Below, piece by piece: positions 10,753-20,636 of a DNA stretch of 64,000 bases. The notes under the pieces were generated by a model that made no database searches, had not been told where the DNA came from, and saw only the letters and a program-made list of their open reading frames with translations. A program made the translations under genes and the position numbers. Numbering within the stretch: the stretch's first letter is position 1; every line of letters starts with the position of its first letter. The stretch comes from Lepidurus packardi (Eukaryota; Arthropoda; Branchiopoda; Notostraca; Triopsidae), in contig JAKZAN010000001.1 of the NCBI GenBank assembly GCA_023053545.1, forward strand, positions 4,918,565 through 4,982,564, given 5' to 3'.

Positions 10753-13293
10753 CTACTTGAATACTTGATCGGCGAAGCGGACAGGCGGTTTGGATTGTCT
10801 ACCAGAGCGGGTAGTTTGGGTAGGTTGTTGGAATTGTAAAGTAGGGGGTTGGAGGATACTGCGTAAGGGAGGTTGATCATTAACGGATAGAGATCGTGGT
10901 CGGACGGAGAGTGGAGATTCGTTAGGAGTGCGATGGTCTTCTGGTGTGCTGTGTGTACGGGGTCGAAAAGTTGCATCATCGCCAAAGGCGGGGGAGTCAT
11001 ATGATGATGAACTTGTATTTGTTGTGCTGGTATCGGTGGATGAGCTTGAATTGTTTGGGCCAACGGGACTTCGATGATCTAACCAAGTTTGTTCATGGGG
11101 TGGTCCTGGAGTGCTTGAATCACGATTAGGAGCTGGCATCTGCAAATATTCGGAGTCTTCGGAGTTGTTAAGAATGTTCGGAGAGTTAGGTGAATGAGTT
11201 TCTCCGGTAGTTTCTTGGCTACTATTTGGGGTTGTGGGCGGAGATAGTGTTGTGGCAAGGGAATGTGGATGTAGGTGTTGGTGGGTAGGATGAAGTAGGG
11301 TAGTAGGTAAGGTGCTGGCATTGTTCCAAGGAAGTTCGGATGGTTTTGCTGGCTGTGGTTGAGGTGGTCCGGTAATAAGTTCGGTAAGGGTCTTAAGTAA
11401 ACCTGCCAGCTGCTTTTGGGTTTGCTCGACGGTAAGGGGTATAGAAGGGATTTTCGGATCAGGCAATTTTTCAATACTGGACTCTGTTAATGGGGTGTCA
11501 CCAGCGAACGTTTGTTCGACGTAGTGTTTTAGTCTGTTTACATTCACATTTTCGTCTTTTAAAGTTTTCGAGTCTTGAATTAAAAAGGTTTGATCTCCTG
11601 TTTTCTTGATAATTCTGTACGGTCCCATCCATGAGTTGAGCGCTAGTTTGGGGGATTCTCCAACCTTCAGGGCAGTATTGCATTTGAGGACCTTGTCGCC
11701 AATCTCAAAGGTAACAGGTCTCATTCGTCGATCGTAATATTCTTTTTGGTCTTCGTGAGCGGAAAGCAGTCGTTCTCGGACATATGTGAACGCCTGGTGC
11801 AACCTTTGAACTAGTTCAGCTTTGTAGTCTTCAGTTACAGCATAATTTGGGCGACGGGGGGCAAGAAAGGCATTGACGTCGATATTGGGATCTCGGCCGT
11901 GTAATAGGAAAAAAGGGGTTTCGTCGGTGCTAGGGTGAATGGCTGTTCGGTAGGAAAACAAGATAAAATTGATTTGCTCATCCCAATTTCCTTGGCTTCC
12001 CTCACAAAATTTCGCCATACCGTCCATCAATACTCGGTGATGTCGTTCGACCATTCCGTTGCATTTTGGATTATAGGCTGTGGTGTTCGTTTTAGTGATC
12101 TTGAGGTACTCGCAAATTTCTTTAACGAGTTTAGAGAGGAAGTTAGTCCCACGGTCAGATAGGAGCTCAAAAGGGATACCGTGTCTACAAATTATGTGTT
12201 CTACGAAAATTCGAGCTACGGTTCTTGCATCTTGGGTTGGAATTGGGAAAGCTTCGGGCCATTTTGTGAAGTGGTCGACAAAGACGAGGAGATATCGGTT
12301 GCCATCCATTGTAGGGGGAAAAGGACCTAGAATGTCGACAGCAAGGCGATGGAATGGACCTTGAACGGGAGGTAAGGTACCTAGGTGTGCGTTTTTCTGC
12401 AAACTAGCGGGTTTTCTTCGAGCACAGAGTAGACAAGTCTGGCAATGTCTTTTAACGTCATTGAACATAGTCTTCCAGAAAAATCGGCTGCGAACACGAT
12501 TAAGTGTTTTAAAATATCCTAAGTGTCCGGCTAAAAGGTGATCATGATTCGTGGTTAAGACATCTCGTATTAGGACCTTTGGGACGACAATTTGGTTAAT
12601 GACCTCATCTCGTGGGGCTTTTATCCGGGGTAGAGACAGGTGATAGAGCAAACCGTTATTTTCGTCGACGAAATAATTTTCAATTTCAAATAGCCAGGGG
12701 GGTCTACGATCGTTTTCGGGGATTTTTCCAGTGGTAAGGTAATCATAGAGGGGTCTGCAGTATGAGTCTTCATATTGAAGTTTTCGGAGTTGTTCTTCTG
12801 TAATGTTTAGGATGTTGACTGGTTGGTCGGTTTGGACTGTACTAATAGTACTTGTTTCAGTAGTTCGGTCGGGGGTTATGGGGATACGTGAGAGGGCGTC
12901 AGCGTTTTTGTTAACTCTGCCAGGTCGATACTGGACATCATAATCATATTCGGCTAATGTGAGAAACCAACGAACTAATCGGGAAGAAGAATCCTTAACG
13001 GACATTAGCCAGCGGAGAGAATGGTGATCAGTAAAGACGGTAAAGTGTCGTCCGCACAGGTAGGTTCTAAAATGTTTAATGGCCCAGACTACGGCTAAAG
13101 CTTCCTTTTCTGTTGTACTGTAATTTTTCTCGGCTTTCGACAGGGTTCGACTAGCGTAAGCGATGGCGACTTCTTTAGAATCTTGTGTTTGCAATAGCGA
13201 AATCGGAAGCGTCGGTATGTAAGAAAAATGGAGAGTCGAAATTAGGGTAAGCCAAAATAGGCCAAAGCATAAGTTTGCCTTTAAGGAGGACAT
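10753..13293 (-). CDS. env-Gypsy pol, RNase H and integrase part, U1 copy
   Basis: The 846-residue frame covers the end of RT and RNase H (residues about 40-135, with EKEALAVVWAIKHF and VFTDHHSL), an integrase zinc domain (GHLGYF...CQTCLLC) and a DDE core with VDILGP, LSDRGTNF and a final Glu in NGMVERHH. A long Pro/Thr/Ser-rich tail follows. RNase H cleaves RNA in the hybrid and integrase inserts the cDNA. The frame is offset from the RT frame at 13580-15382, so the polyprotein is interrupted here. The first 30 or so residues lie before the frame break and are probably not real. Confidence 0.82.
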   Translation of the reverse strand: MSSLKANLCFGLFWLTLISTLHFSYIPTLPISLLQTQDSKEVAIAYASRTLSKAEKNYSTTEKEALAVVWAIKHFRTYLCGRHFTVFTDHHSLRWLMSVKDSSSRLVRWFLTLAEYDYDVQYRPGRVNKNADALSRIPITPDRTTETSTISTVQTDQPVNILNITEEQLRKLQYEDSYCRPLYDYLTTGKIPENDRRPPWLFEIENYFVDENNGLLYHLSLPRIKAPRDEVINQIVVPKVLIRDVLTTNHDHLLAGHLGYFKTLNRVRSRFFWKTMFNDVKRHCQTCLLCARRKPASLQKNAHLGTLPPVQGPFHRLAVDILGPFPPTMDGNRYLLVFVDHFTKWPEAFPIPTQDARTVARIFVEHIICRHGIPFELLSDRGTNFLSKLVKEICEYLKITKTNTTAYNPKCNGMVERHHRVLMDGMAKFCEGSQGNWDEQINFILFSYRTAIHPSTDETPFFLLHGRDPNIDVNAFLAPRRPNYAVTEDYKAELVQRLHQAFTYVRERLLSAHEDQKEYYDRRMRPVTFEIGDKVLKCNTALKVGESPKLALNSWMGPYRIIKKTGDQTFLIQDSKTLKDENVNVNRLKHYVEQTFAGDTPLTESSIEKLPDPKIPSIPLTVEQTQKQLAGLLKTLTELITGPPQPQPAKPSELPWNNASTLPTTLLHPTHQHLHPHSLATTLSPPTTPNSSQETTGETHSPNSPNILNNSEDSEYLQMPAPNRDSSTPGPPHEQTWLDHRSPVGPNNSSSSTDTSTTNTSSSSYDSPAFGDDATFRPRTHSTPEDHRTPNESPLSVRPRSLSVNDQPPLRSILQPPTLQFQQPTQTTRSGRQSKPPVRFADQVFK

Positions 13294-13579
13294 AGGCTTC
13301 GTCTTGCTCAGGTTCCCAACAAAAGGGAATGTTCTTAACCGTTAATTTGGACAATGGATGCGCAATTTTCGAGAAATTGTTAATAAATCGACGGTAATAG
13401 CCAACTAAACCCAGAAAGGATTGGACTTCCTTGACGGTGGTCGGTGTAGGGTAGTTATAGATTGCGGATACTTTGTCGGGGTCGGGTTCAATACCTTGGG
13501 CGGAAACGATGTGTCCAAGATACTTGATTCGTTCTTTAAAAAACTCACATTTGGACGGTTTTAGTCTAAGGCCGGCTTC

Positions 13580-15382
13580 TCAGAGTCGTTGGAAGACTAG
13601 GTCTATGCGGTTCAAATGATCTTCAAAAGTTTTGCTGAAAACAATGATGTCATCAATATATGCTAGACATATTTTGTTCACTAGACCTTTTAGGACGTTG
13701 TTCATCAGGCGTTGAAATGTCGCAGGGGCATTGCATAAGCCAAAGGGCATTTGGTTAAATTGGTAATGGCCATAGGGGGAAGAGAAAGCGGTTTTTTCGC
13801 GGTCAACCGGGTCTATTTCGATCTGCCAAAATCCATTGACAAGGTCAAAAAGGGAAAAGTATTTAGATTCGGCTAAATGGTTTAGAGACTCGTGGATGTT
13901 GGGCATGGGGTATTGGTCTTTTCGGGTCACGGCGTTAAGTTTACGAAAGTCGATTACTAATCGTTTGGATCCGTCTTTCTTGTCTACTAAAAGAACTGGT
14001 GATCCCCAGGGGGAGTTAGATTCAGAGATCACGCCTGCTTCTAGCATTGCCTTGATTTTGTCTTCCATGGTTGTCTGAAGGGATTCGGGTACTCGGTATG
14101 GTCTTTGGTGGATAGGAGGATGTCCTTGGACGTCAATCGTATGCTGGACTTCGTTTGTTCGACCCATATCCATATCGGATTTTGCAAAGATGTCAGCGTT
14201 TTGCTCTAATAGGGCTACAAGTTTTTCTCTTCGATGTTCAGGTAGGGTAGTGCCAATGTTGAATTTTTGTTCGTCAAGTTTGGTGGGCTGGGGCTGTGCT
14301 AGCAGGAGATCCTCACTACGATATTCGATATTGACGGAATTCACCGAAATGGGACTGGGATTAGGAATAACGTCGAAGTCTAAAAGACCAACGAATTCTT
14401 TGGAGGAAAGACGGACGGTCTCGGAAGACATGTTCGAAATTACGATGGGAATAACAGAGCTTCCGTCAGTGGTGACAATTACTGGCTCGACATAAATGTA
14501 CGAGCGGTAAAGTTCAGCTGGTTCTACAATACCAGTTCGGCCAAATCGCGGTAGGAAATTGGTTGGGTTTTCGACATTTTTGGGAGTATCAATTCGACCT
14601 TGTACAATTCTACTGGTGCCGGGAAACACGACTACATCCTTTTGAAGGAAGATTCGGTGGCTTGGGAGTTGGGATATTTGTTTATTTTCGGCGAGAAAAG
14701 GAGCAAATTCATCTTCTGGTTCTACGGTTTGGACAAGTTCTTTAACATGATTGTTGGTTGGTCGAGGGATTGGTAAAATCGGGGTGGGAGAGCAGGTATT
14801 TGGTTCCACTATGGTTTTCGGTAAAGGATCGGTTTGGTGACCAGGATTGGAAGCGTCTGGGCTACTCACAGGAGGAAAATAGACCATTTGATCTTTGCCG
14901 TCTATAACTAGGCCATGCTTGCAGATAAAGTCTATGCCAAGCACAAGGTCATAGTTGATTTGTGAGCTAACAACGAATTGGTGGGCATATTGGCGGCCTA
15001 AAATGGAGATTTCAGTTTCGTAAACTCCGCCAGTTTTGAGTTCGGCATTGCTGATCGAGAATAATCTAACATCGGCTGAAATGGTCTGAAGGGAATGACC
15101 GGACTTTTGAAGGGCTAAAAAGACGTTCTCGTTCAGTAGGGAAAGTCCTGCTCCGCTGTCGACGAGAGCGGTAAGCAACAAATTACCTACGACTACTGGT
15201 ACTACTGGGGTTTTGTAGCCAGTGGAAATTTCTGCGATGATATCATTGTAAATTGGGGTTTGGTCAACTGATTGGGGTTTGAAGTTTGGGTCAGTAGTAC
15301 TGGTCGGGGTGTTTCCATTTAACGTTTGAGGATACTTTTTCCTTTCCCACCGACCCTCTCTGGTGGTTCGTCCTAGTTTTTT
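13580..15382 (-). CDS. env-Gypsy pol, protease and reverse transcriptase part, U1 copy
   Basis: The frame is open from the slippery site at 15376-15382 down to a TGA at 13580-13582. A protease with VDSGAGLSLL lies just after 15180. RT begins around residue 360 counted from 15181 (PYRVPE...GVISESNSPWGSPVLLVDKKDG region) and reaches the catalytic YIDD about 25 residues before the stop. After the stop the same frame continues with RT-thumb-like sequence, so the TGA is an internal nonsense codon shared with U2. Entry is most likely by -1 ribosomal frameshifting from gag. Confidence 0.82.
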   Translation of the reverse strand, partial: KKLGRTTREGRWERKKYPQTLNGNTPTSTTDPNFKPQSVDQTPIYNDIIAEISTGYKTPVVPVVVGNLLLTALVDSGAGLSLLNENVFLALQKSGHSLQTISADVRLFSISNAELKTGGVYETEISILGRQYAHQFVVSSQINYDLVLGIDFICKHGLVIDGKDQMVYFPPVSSPDASNPGHQTDPLPKTIVEPNTCSPTPILPIPRPTNNHVKELVQTVEPEDEFAPFLAENKQISQLPSHRIFLQKDVVVFPGTSRIVQGRIDTPKNVENPTNFLPRFGRTGIVEPAELYRSYIYVEPVIVTTDGSSVIPIVISNMSSETVRLSSKEFVGLLDFDVIPNPSPISVNSVNIEYRSEDLLLAQPQPTKLDEQKFNIGTTLPEHRREKLVALLEQNADIFAKSDMDMGRTNEVQHTIDVQGHPPIHQRPYRVPESLQTTMEDKIKAMLEAGVISESNSPWGSPVLLVDKKDGSKRLVIDFRKLNAVTRKDQYPMPNIHESLNHLAESKYFSLFDLVNGFWQIEIDPVDREKTAFSSPYGHYQFNQMPFGLCNAPATFQRLMNNVLKGLVNKICLAYIDDIIVFSKTFEDHLNRIDLVFQRL

Positions 15383-16719
15383 GGCCTGTTTCCAAATAGG
15401 ATCTCTTCCATAGCGCGTTGTTGATCAATTGTGGGGAGGGGGTATGGAGGCTGGAAACCCCATTTGTGGGCTAACTGCTGGGCTAATTTTGGGCAGTATT
15501 TGACAATATGGCCTTCTTCTCTGCAAAAATGACAGATCGGTTGGTCTTCTTGTGTTCGGCGGCTTTGATGATCAGGGTTATAGGAGTTAGAGTTCCGGTT
15601 GGTCGTAGGTTTATAAGGATAGGGTTGTGCGTTATAGCGAGCACCCTCGAACTGCATTGGTTGACGTCGATCTGCAAAAGGGGGACGGGGAACGTTCATC
15701 TGCATCAAGGGTTGTATGGGTGTTCCTCTATTATTTCCGGGCGGTTTTGAGTAGGTGGGCTGTGGGTTGGAAGGGTAGTTGTTCGACGGGATTGGATCTC
15801 GATATCGTACATCCGAACTGTTGTGGGGGAGATTTACAGCAGCGGCGTGGGTTGGGGTTTGCTGTTGAGCTTTTACTAGTTGTTCTATTTGTAAAGTAAG
15901 TTGGGCTAGTTTGGCTTCTAATCCATGATAGTCTGCGCTAGTACTGGCGAGTGCAGCTTCTTCCACTCGAGCCGCCTGAACGAGTTCATCAAATGTCGCC
16001 TCATTTCCGACGGTCCTAAGCACTGCCCTGCGGAGATCTGCGGTAATTCCTTTTAGGAACGTTTGCGCCCTCATTCCGTCTAATGCGGCTTGTGCACCGT
16101 CATAATTTGCAGTGGACTGGGCATACAGGTGGGGGAACAATTCGACGGATTCTACAAGAAGTCTCTGAGCAAAGTCGGCAATAGTCTCATTGGGCTGTTG
16201 GGTGGGTGGTGGTCTATAAGCTTCTTCATGTAACTTTCCGAAACGCTTCAAAAAAGCCTCTTTGAACTTTGGATATTCAGTTTGTACTTCCAGGGTTAGG
16301 AGTTCATAGTACTCTAGCGCTATTCCGTCGAGTCGGGTTGGTATGGCCCGCAATATTCTTTCTTCGTCCCCCGCGTAGGCGACGAGGAGGATCGACAATT
16401 TTTTTAGCCAGTTCTTTATTCTAGAATCGCCGGTATATATAGGAAGTTGGTTCAAAATGGTTTGCACGGACTCATTGGTGGGAGTTGTTGGTCTAGTCGT
16501 GGGTTGGGTTGAAATAGTTGGGTCGCTTATCGGTTGTCCCAGGAAGGTCATCGAGCGTGGACGTGTAGCAGGAGTGGTCGTATTCATGGTTGTGGTCGTA
16601 GAGGTCGTAGTGGTCGTGGTGTTCTGGAGCGAGGTGGTGGGTGGTTGGAGAAAAATAGGATTAATAGGGGGTGTTACAGTACCTGTACCACCTACGGGTG
16701 GTGGAGGAGTTGGCGTCAT
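15373..16719 (-). CDS. env-Gypsy Gag, U1 copy
   Basis: Gag binds and packages element RNA. The frame opens upstream at 16791, but the first eight codons lie in flanking array sequence that also occurs in U4, where no such gag exists. The internal ATG at 16719 (PTPPPPVGG start) is therefore a better start. It has a Thr/Pro-rich N-terminus, a retrotransposon-gag helical core (IKNWLKKLSILLVAYAGDEE region), a Gln-rich linker and one CCHC knuckle (CHFCREEGHIVKYC) near the C-terminus. It ends at a TAG directly after the slippery heptamer. U1 and U2 differ by single residues, such as Arg/Trp in the core. Confidence 0.82.
   Translation of the reverse strand: MTPTPPPPVGGTGTVTPPINPIFLQPPTTSLQNTTTTTTSTTTTMNTTTPATRPRSMTFLGQPISDPTISTQPTTRPTTPTNESVQTILNQLPIYTGDSRIKNWLKKLSILLVAYAGDEERILRAIPTRLDGIALEYYELLTLEVQTEYPKFKEAFLKRFGKLHEEAYRPPPTQQPNETIADFAQRLLVESVELFPHLYAQSTANYDGAQAALDGMRAQTFLKGITADLRRAVLRTVGNEATFDELVQAARVEEAALASTSADYHGLEAKLAQLTLQIEQLVKAQQQTPTHAAAVNLPHNSSDVRYRDPIPSNNYPSNPQPTYSKPPGNNRGTPIQPLMQMNVPRPPFADRRQPMQFEGARYNAQPYPYKPTTNRNSNSYNPDHQSRRTQEDQPICHFCREEGHIVKYCPKLAQQLAHKWGFQPPYPLPTIDQQRAMEEILFGNRPKN
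15376..15382 (-). other. Predicted -1 ribosomal frameshift slippery heptamer A AAA AAC, U1
   Basis: On the minus strand gag ends CCA AAA AAC TAG. The heptamer A AAA AAC is in the correct phase and sits directly before the gag stop. The -1 frame is open from here through the protease. The U2 copy has it at 29313-29319. A downstream pseudoknot was not modelled. Confidence 0.7.
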
Positions 16720-16767
16720 CTTAGGCACAATGGATTCGTACAATGGATTCGTAATTTTGGAAAAGAA

Positions 16768-17114
16768 TACGGGGTAGAACCAGGAGTTCATGATAGAAAT
16801 GGGTCGGGTGAACGTAAGCTTGGTTAATTTCTAGTTAAGTATTTATATTTTTATGTATACTAATAACAGCTGGAAAGACAAATTCAGATGCAAAACCTGA
16901 TGAGAGAACGCGTGGTAGCCACACAGATAGCTCGAGCATGAGAATAGCTATATTGGATTGGAGTTTTTTCTATTGTGAGTGCATTAGGAAGGATTGATGG
17001 GTAACAAACTTCAAACTCTCTATACTAACATACTTACAGTGCTTGTACCTTTCATGTTTCTCACCTTCAAGTTATAAAAGGACCAGAAGTCCTGGCCTAC
17101 TATTGCCCTTATTT
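16768..17114. other. Unit leader, no gene recognised
   Basis: This 350-bp stretch is repeated at 30705-30801 plus 35658-35911 (U3) and at 44508-44856 (U4). It precedes the first recognisable NOG1 exon. I see no conserved reading frame or RNA in it. Confidence 0.6.
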
Positions 17115-17815
17115 CTGAGCAATGCGGACTCAGACTTGAAGAACAGATTCATCTCTTTGAGAGCATCAAGCCACTATTTACTAAAGGTATATGCTTCATT
17201 ATCCAGTGTGATATTTTTACTAATATTTGCTTTATTAGCCCATGCTTGTTACTTTCAAAAAGCGTTCGAGAATGATCATGTCCCAATTGTGCAAATGTCT
17301 ACCGTCACCGAAGAAGGAGTAGTGGAAGTAAAGACAGACGTAAGGGCGGATTATTTATTGGTTTTCTGGTGTTCAATTTGGATTGTCTAGGCTTGTGAGC
17401 GTTGATTGCTAGCTCATCGTGTGGAAGGCAAGATGCGTAGCAAGAAGGTAGAAGGCGTATTGAACCGTCTAAACGTAGGCGAACCCAGGCGAAAAGATAA
17501 CGTTGTTCGTCCAGTTTGCATTCCGGACTCTGTTTCGCAGAAGAAAGCAGCTCAAGCTGAGAAGGAGAAAACAAAAAGGACGGGACGAGCTATCGAATTG
17601 GAACAAGGGGACGACCACATTGTGGATTACATAAAGAATTATGACCTGCCATACGACTTCAAATACGACAAAATTCCAGAATTCTGATAAAACAAAAACA
17701 TTGCCGACTACATTGATCCGGATCTTATGGTGGTTAGTTTACCGTTTTATCTCCGGCCGGTTTTTTTACTTTGTTATCTTAAAAAAAAAGAAATTGGAGC
17801 AGTTGGAAAATGCTA
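17115..17815 (+). pseudogene. GTPBP4: NOG1/GTPBP4 pseudogene, U2 copy
   Basis: NOG1 is a conserved nucleolar GTPase needed for 60S ribosomal subunit maturation. Exon-like blocks are: about 17115-17186 (SEQCGLRLEEQIHLFESIKP), 17239-17339 (VPIVQMSTVTEEGVVEVKTD), 17391-17729 (LLAHRVEGKMRSKKVEGVLN through KIPEF and IADYIDPDLM) and the start of the next exon at 17791. They are joined by short GT-AG introns such as 17340-17390 (51 bp). The G4 NKxD part of the GTPase is deleted in the second block. In-frame stops occur before LLAHR and after KIPEF (TGA TAA). The rest of the C-terminus is deleted relative to U4. Retained introns show a segmental origin. Confidence 0.85.
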
Positions 17816-17837
17816 ACTGGGTAGTTTCGACATCATT

Positions 17838-20426
17838 TATGGCCCTTGAAATTAAATCTGGAAGGACTTGAGAAGAGAATACAAGTTTGCCTTGAAATAA
17901 ACTTTGAAATGACTTTTTACTCGTTTATTACTGCTGATTTTGAGATGTTTTTGACTTTCCTTCAGTTCCAAATGAGCTGTTTTGCTCCCTCCCCCCGTAA
18001 TACGTACTTGCGTATTTGTTGTACCCATAGAGCGCTCCCTGTAATACGTACTTGCTTATTAGAAATAGACGAAAGAACAATGTCTGAACCTTACAAATCG
18101 GATTTTCCGGATGCAAAGTCTACAAAACTTCTCTTAAAAGGTGCTCTCATCCATCCTATTCTTCAGAAGTAGCCCCTAATCACAACGCAGGGACCATCTT
18201 ATTTTTACTCATACCCAAATCCTCCACATTTGGTGCCGTGACCAGGATGAGCCGCACAGAAACGAAGTCCATTGATTGAGTGAAGATCAAATCCTCTCTA
18301 CTTTCTCAACCCATCGTTAATACCTTCCAAACAATGAATAAGCTTGAGCAAGAAGACGCCCCCACGAAACAAGAAGCCACTGCTGATCTCCTGAGCTCCC
18401 TCGAAGAATACCTTCAAGACTTGAAAGTCCTTTATCAAGAAATCGAAGACAAGTGACCTCGAAGACGTCCTGAAAACTCATTTCGACGTCCTGAAAAAAC
18501 TAAAGCAATCGTGGAATGGTCCCGACCAGTGATGAATTGAGTAGTTTCCTCGATCTTCATACTATCGTCGATTTGTGAAAGGTTTTGCTGACATTGCCAA
18601 GCCGCTATATAAACTAACCGAAAAGAATGTTCCCTTTGAGTGGTCCGTGTTATGTGAAGAAGCTTTGACAGATCTTAAACGGCTCCTTTCTTCAACTCCT
18701 GTACTCGCTTTTCCTGATCTGTCCCAAACACTTCTAGTGGACAGCGACGCCAGTAATATTGGGCTAGGAGCCGTGTTGTCACAAGAAATTGACGCTGTTG
18801 AACGTCCTATAGCATATGCAAGTCCATGCTTGATGAGACCATTTACTGTGTAACGCGGAAGGAGCTCCTGGCAGTTAAATTTGCTGTAATGCAATTTAGC
18901 CACTCTCTTCTGGGGAGACCGGTTATGCTTCGGACGGATAACATTTGCCGTGGCCTGGATGAAAACTTGCAAGGAACCAACTGGACAGACTTTGCGATGG
19001 CTGAACTTGTTTGAATCGTATCAGTTCACAATTGAACAGTGGCCTGGACCAAAGCGTGGGAATGCGGATGCACTCACAAGAAGACCATGTTCACAATGTA
19101 GACGTTATGAAGGAGTGGACGAAGAAGAAAAGAATGCCACATGGACCACAACGAGATGTCGTGTTAAATCATGTGGAATTGGCTAGTGACGGTAGCGTCG
19201 TAGTAGCCCAGGAAGAAGACGAGGAGATGAAAATTATCAAGAGATGTTTACAAGAACTTTATAAACCGTGTCTGCAAGCTATGAGTCAGCCGTTGCGGAG
19301 CTACTGGGCCCAAAGGAAAAATGTGAGTCTTCGTGGTGGCGGGTTTTACGGCGAATGGATTTCGACAAACCGATCTCAGCACCTGCCTCTTGTGCCTAAA
19401 GCGAAGCAAGATTAAATCTTCAGAAGTTACCACGGTGGTAATTCTGGGGCTCATATGGGAAGTAAAAAAATCTTAGAAAAATTGCGATCACGTTTGTATT
19501 GGCCCAAGATGCGGAACAATGTTGAAGGGTGGTGTAAAGGCTGCGTGACATGTGTGCAGCGAAATCCTCCATCCCAAAAGACTAGAGCGCCATTGAACCC
19601 TGTGCAACCTAGATTTCCAAGTGACATTGTAGCTATGGATATACTGGGTCCTCTGCCTGAAACAGTAGGTCATTATCGCTATAGTTTGGTTGTCGGGGAT
19701 TTGTTCCCAAAGTGGGTGGAGGCATATCCTATTCCAGATCAGGAAGCCAGTACTATCGCCACCAAGCTCTATGGGGAATACATGAGAAGGTATGGAGTGC
19801 CGCTTCAGCTTCATTCCGAGCAAGGTAGAAGTTTTGAATCAAGAACTGTGAGCGAAATCTGCCGGTTGCTCAAAATCAAGAAAACTAGAACTACTCCATA
19901 CCATCCGGAGAGTGAGGAATTTATTGAAAGGGCCAATAGGACGATTTTAGCAGGCCTCAGTAAACTCATCGACGAAGGTGATGAAACCTGTGTTGCCTAG
20001 TGTTTTACTTGCGTACCGGACGAGTGTTCAAAGTTCCTCGACTTTCACTCCTGCACGTTTACAATTTGGTAGACCGTTGTTCTTACCAGAAGATAGAGTT
20101 TTCGGTGGTGGTACCAGTTTCAACGTCTCAATACGCGGCAAAACTGGAGACAACTCTTCCTACCATTTTTGAACAAGCTCGAACACGGTTGGGATTTGCA
20201 CAATGTTATCAGAAGATTTATTACGACAGCAAAACTTTAAACCAGCAAATCCAAATGGGGGACTCCGTTTGGCTCTTCAATCCTTCCCCGAAGAGAAGAA
20301 AGTTCCCCAAGTTTCACCGACCTTGGACGGTTATGAAACGAATTTCGGATCAAGTTGTCCACATTAAAAACACCATTTCGGGTGCATATGAACAATTTAA
20401 AGAAGGGACACCATTAAGGCGAGTGA
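17838..20426 (+). mobile_element. Ty3/Gypsy remnant with 5' LTR, U2 copy
   Basis: It has the same content and deletions as the U1 copy: LTR 17838-18228, primer-binding-like site right after, a gag stub at about 18334, RNase H from about 18556, and integrase 19455 to about 20415. It shares with U1 the stop that splits the integrase frame (AAGCAAGATTAAATC at about 19403-19417), where U3 reads GAGGAA. Confidence 0.85.
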
Positions 20427-20636
20427 CCATTATGCAAAGCCGGACTTTCGCTACCATTAAAGGTACCATTCCCGACAGGAAAAAAATAGACAAACGTTAC
20501 ACAATAAAATTTGTATTAAAGAAAATTCACTCGGAGGATACAAAAAATCACCACACAAAAATCACGATAATTTTCACGCAAAATACGGAAATTTCACTGA
20601 AACGAATAGCCAGACATCTTAGAACCCACATTAATG

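Larger units (their letters stand above)
3730..16767. repeat. Tandem array unit U1 (5'-truncated by the BEL/Pao insertion)
   Basis: U1 contains the tail of the NOG1 pseudogene, a plus-strand Gypsy remnant, the PISD pseudogene and an env-bearing Gypsy element. Aligned by eye with U2 at a constant offset of 13,935-13,937 bases it is almost identical. The offset changes by one at an A-run near 3850 and by one at a T-run near 10327. Differences seen elsewhere are isolated substitutions, for example near 8266, 11717, 13190, 13620, 16348 and 16738. Confidence 0.92.
8234..16767 (-). mobile_element. Env-bearing Ty3/Gypsy (errantivirus-like) element, U1 copy, lacking its 5' LTR
   Basis: On the minus strand the order is gag, protease-RT, RNase H-integrase, env, 3' LTR. 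The left edge at 8234 is where homology to the empty sites in U3 and U4 stops (shared CATTGCGTC, then TGTAGG). The right edge at 16767 is where sequence shared with U3 and U4 resumes (GAATACGGGG). Only about 50 bp precede the likely gag start, so the 5' LTR and primer site were lost. Pol carries a TGA (13580-13582) and a frameshift near 13200. Env carries a 1-base deletion near 10327 that is absent in U2. Confidence 0.88.

Noticed and set aside
16768-16791. First eight gag codons as genuine Gag N-terminus
   Set aside because: The same sequence occurs in U4 with no gag attached, so it is array flank read through by chance.
9132-16827. Many plus-strand open frames of 60-120 codons across the env-Gypsy
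   Set aside because: They lie antisense to strong gag, pol and env frames, have no recognisable motifs and repeat only because U1 and U2 are duplicates.
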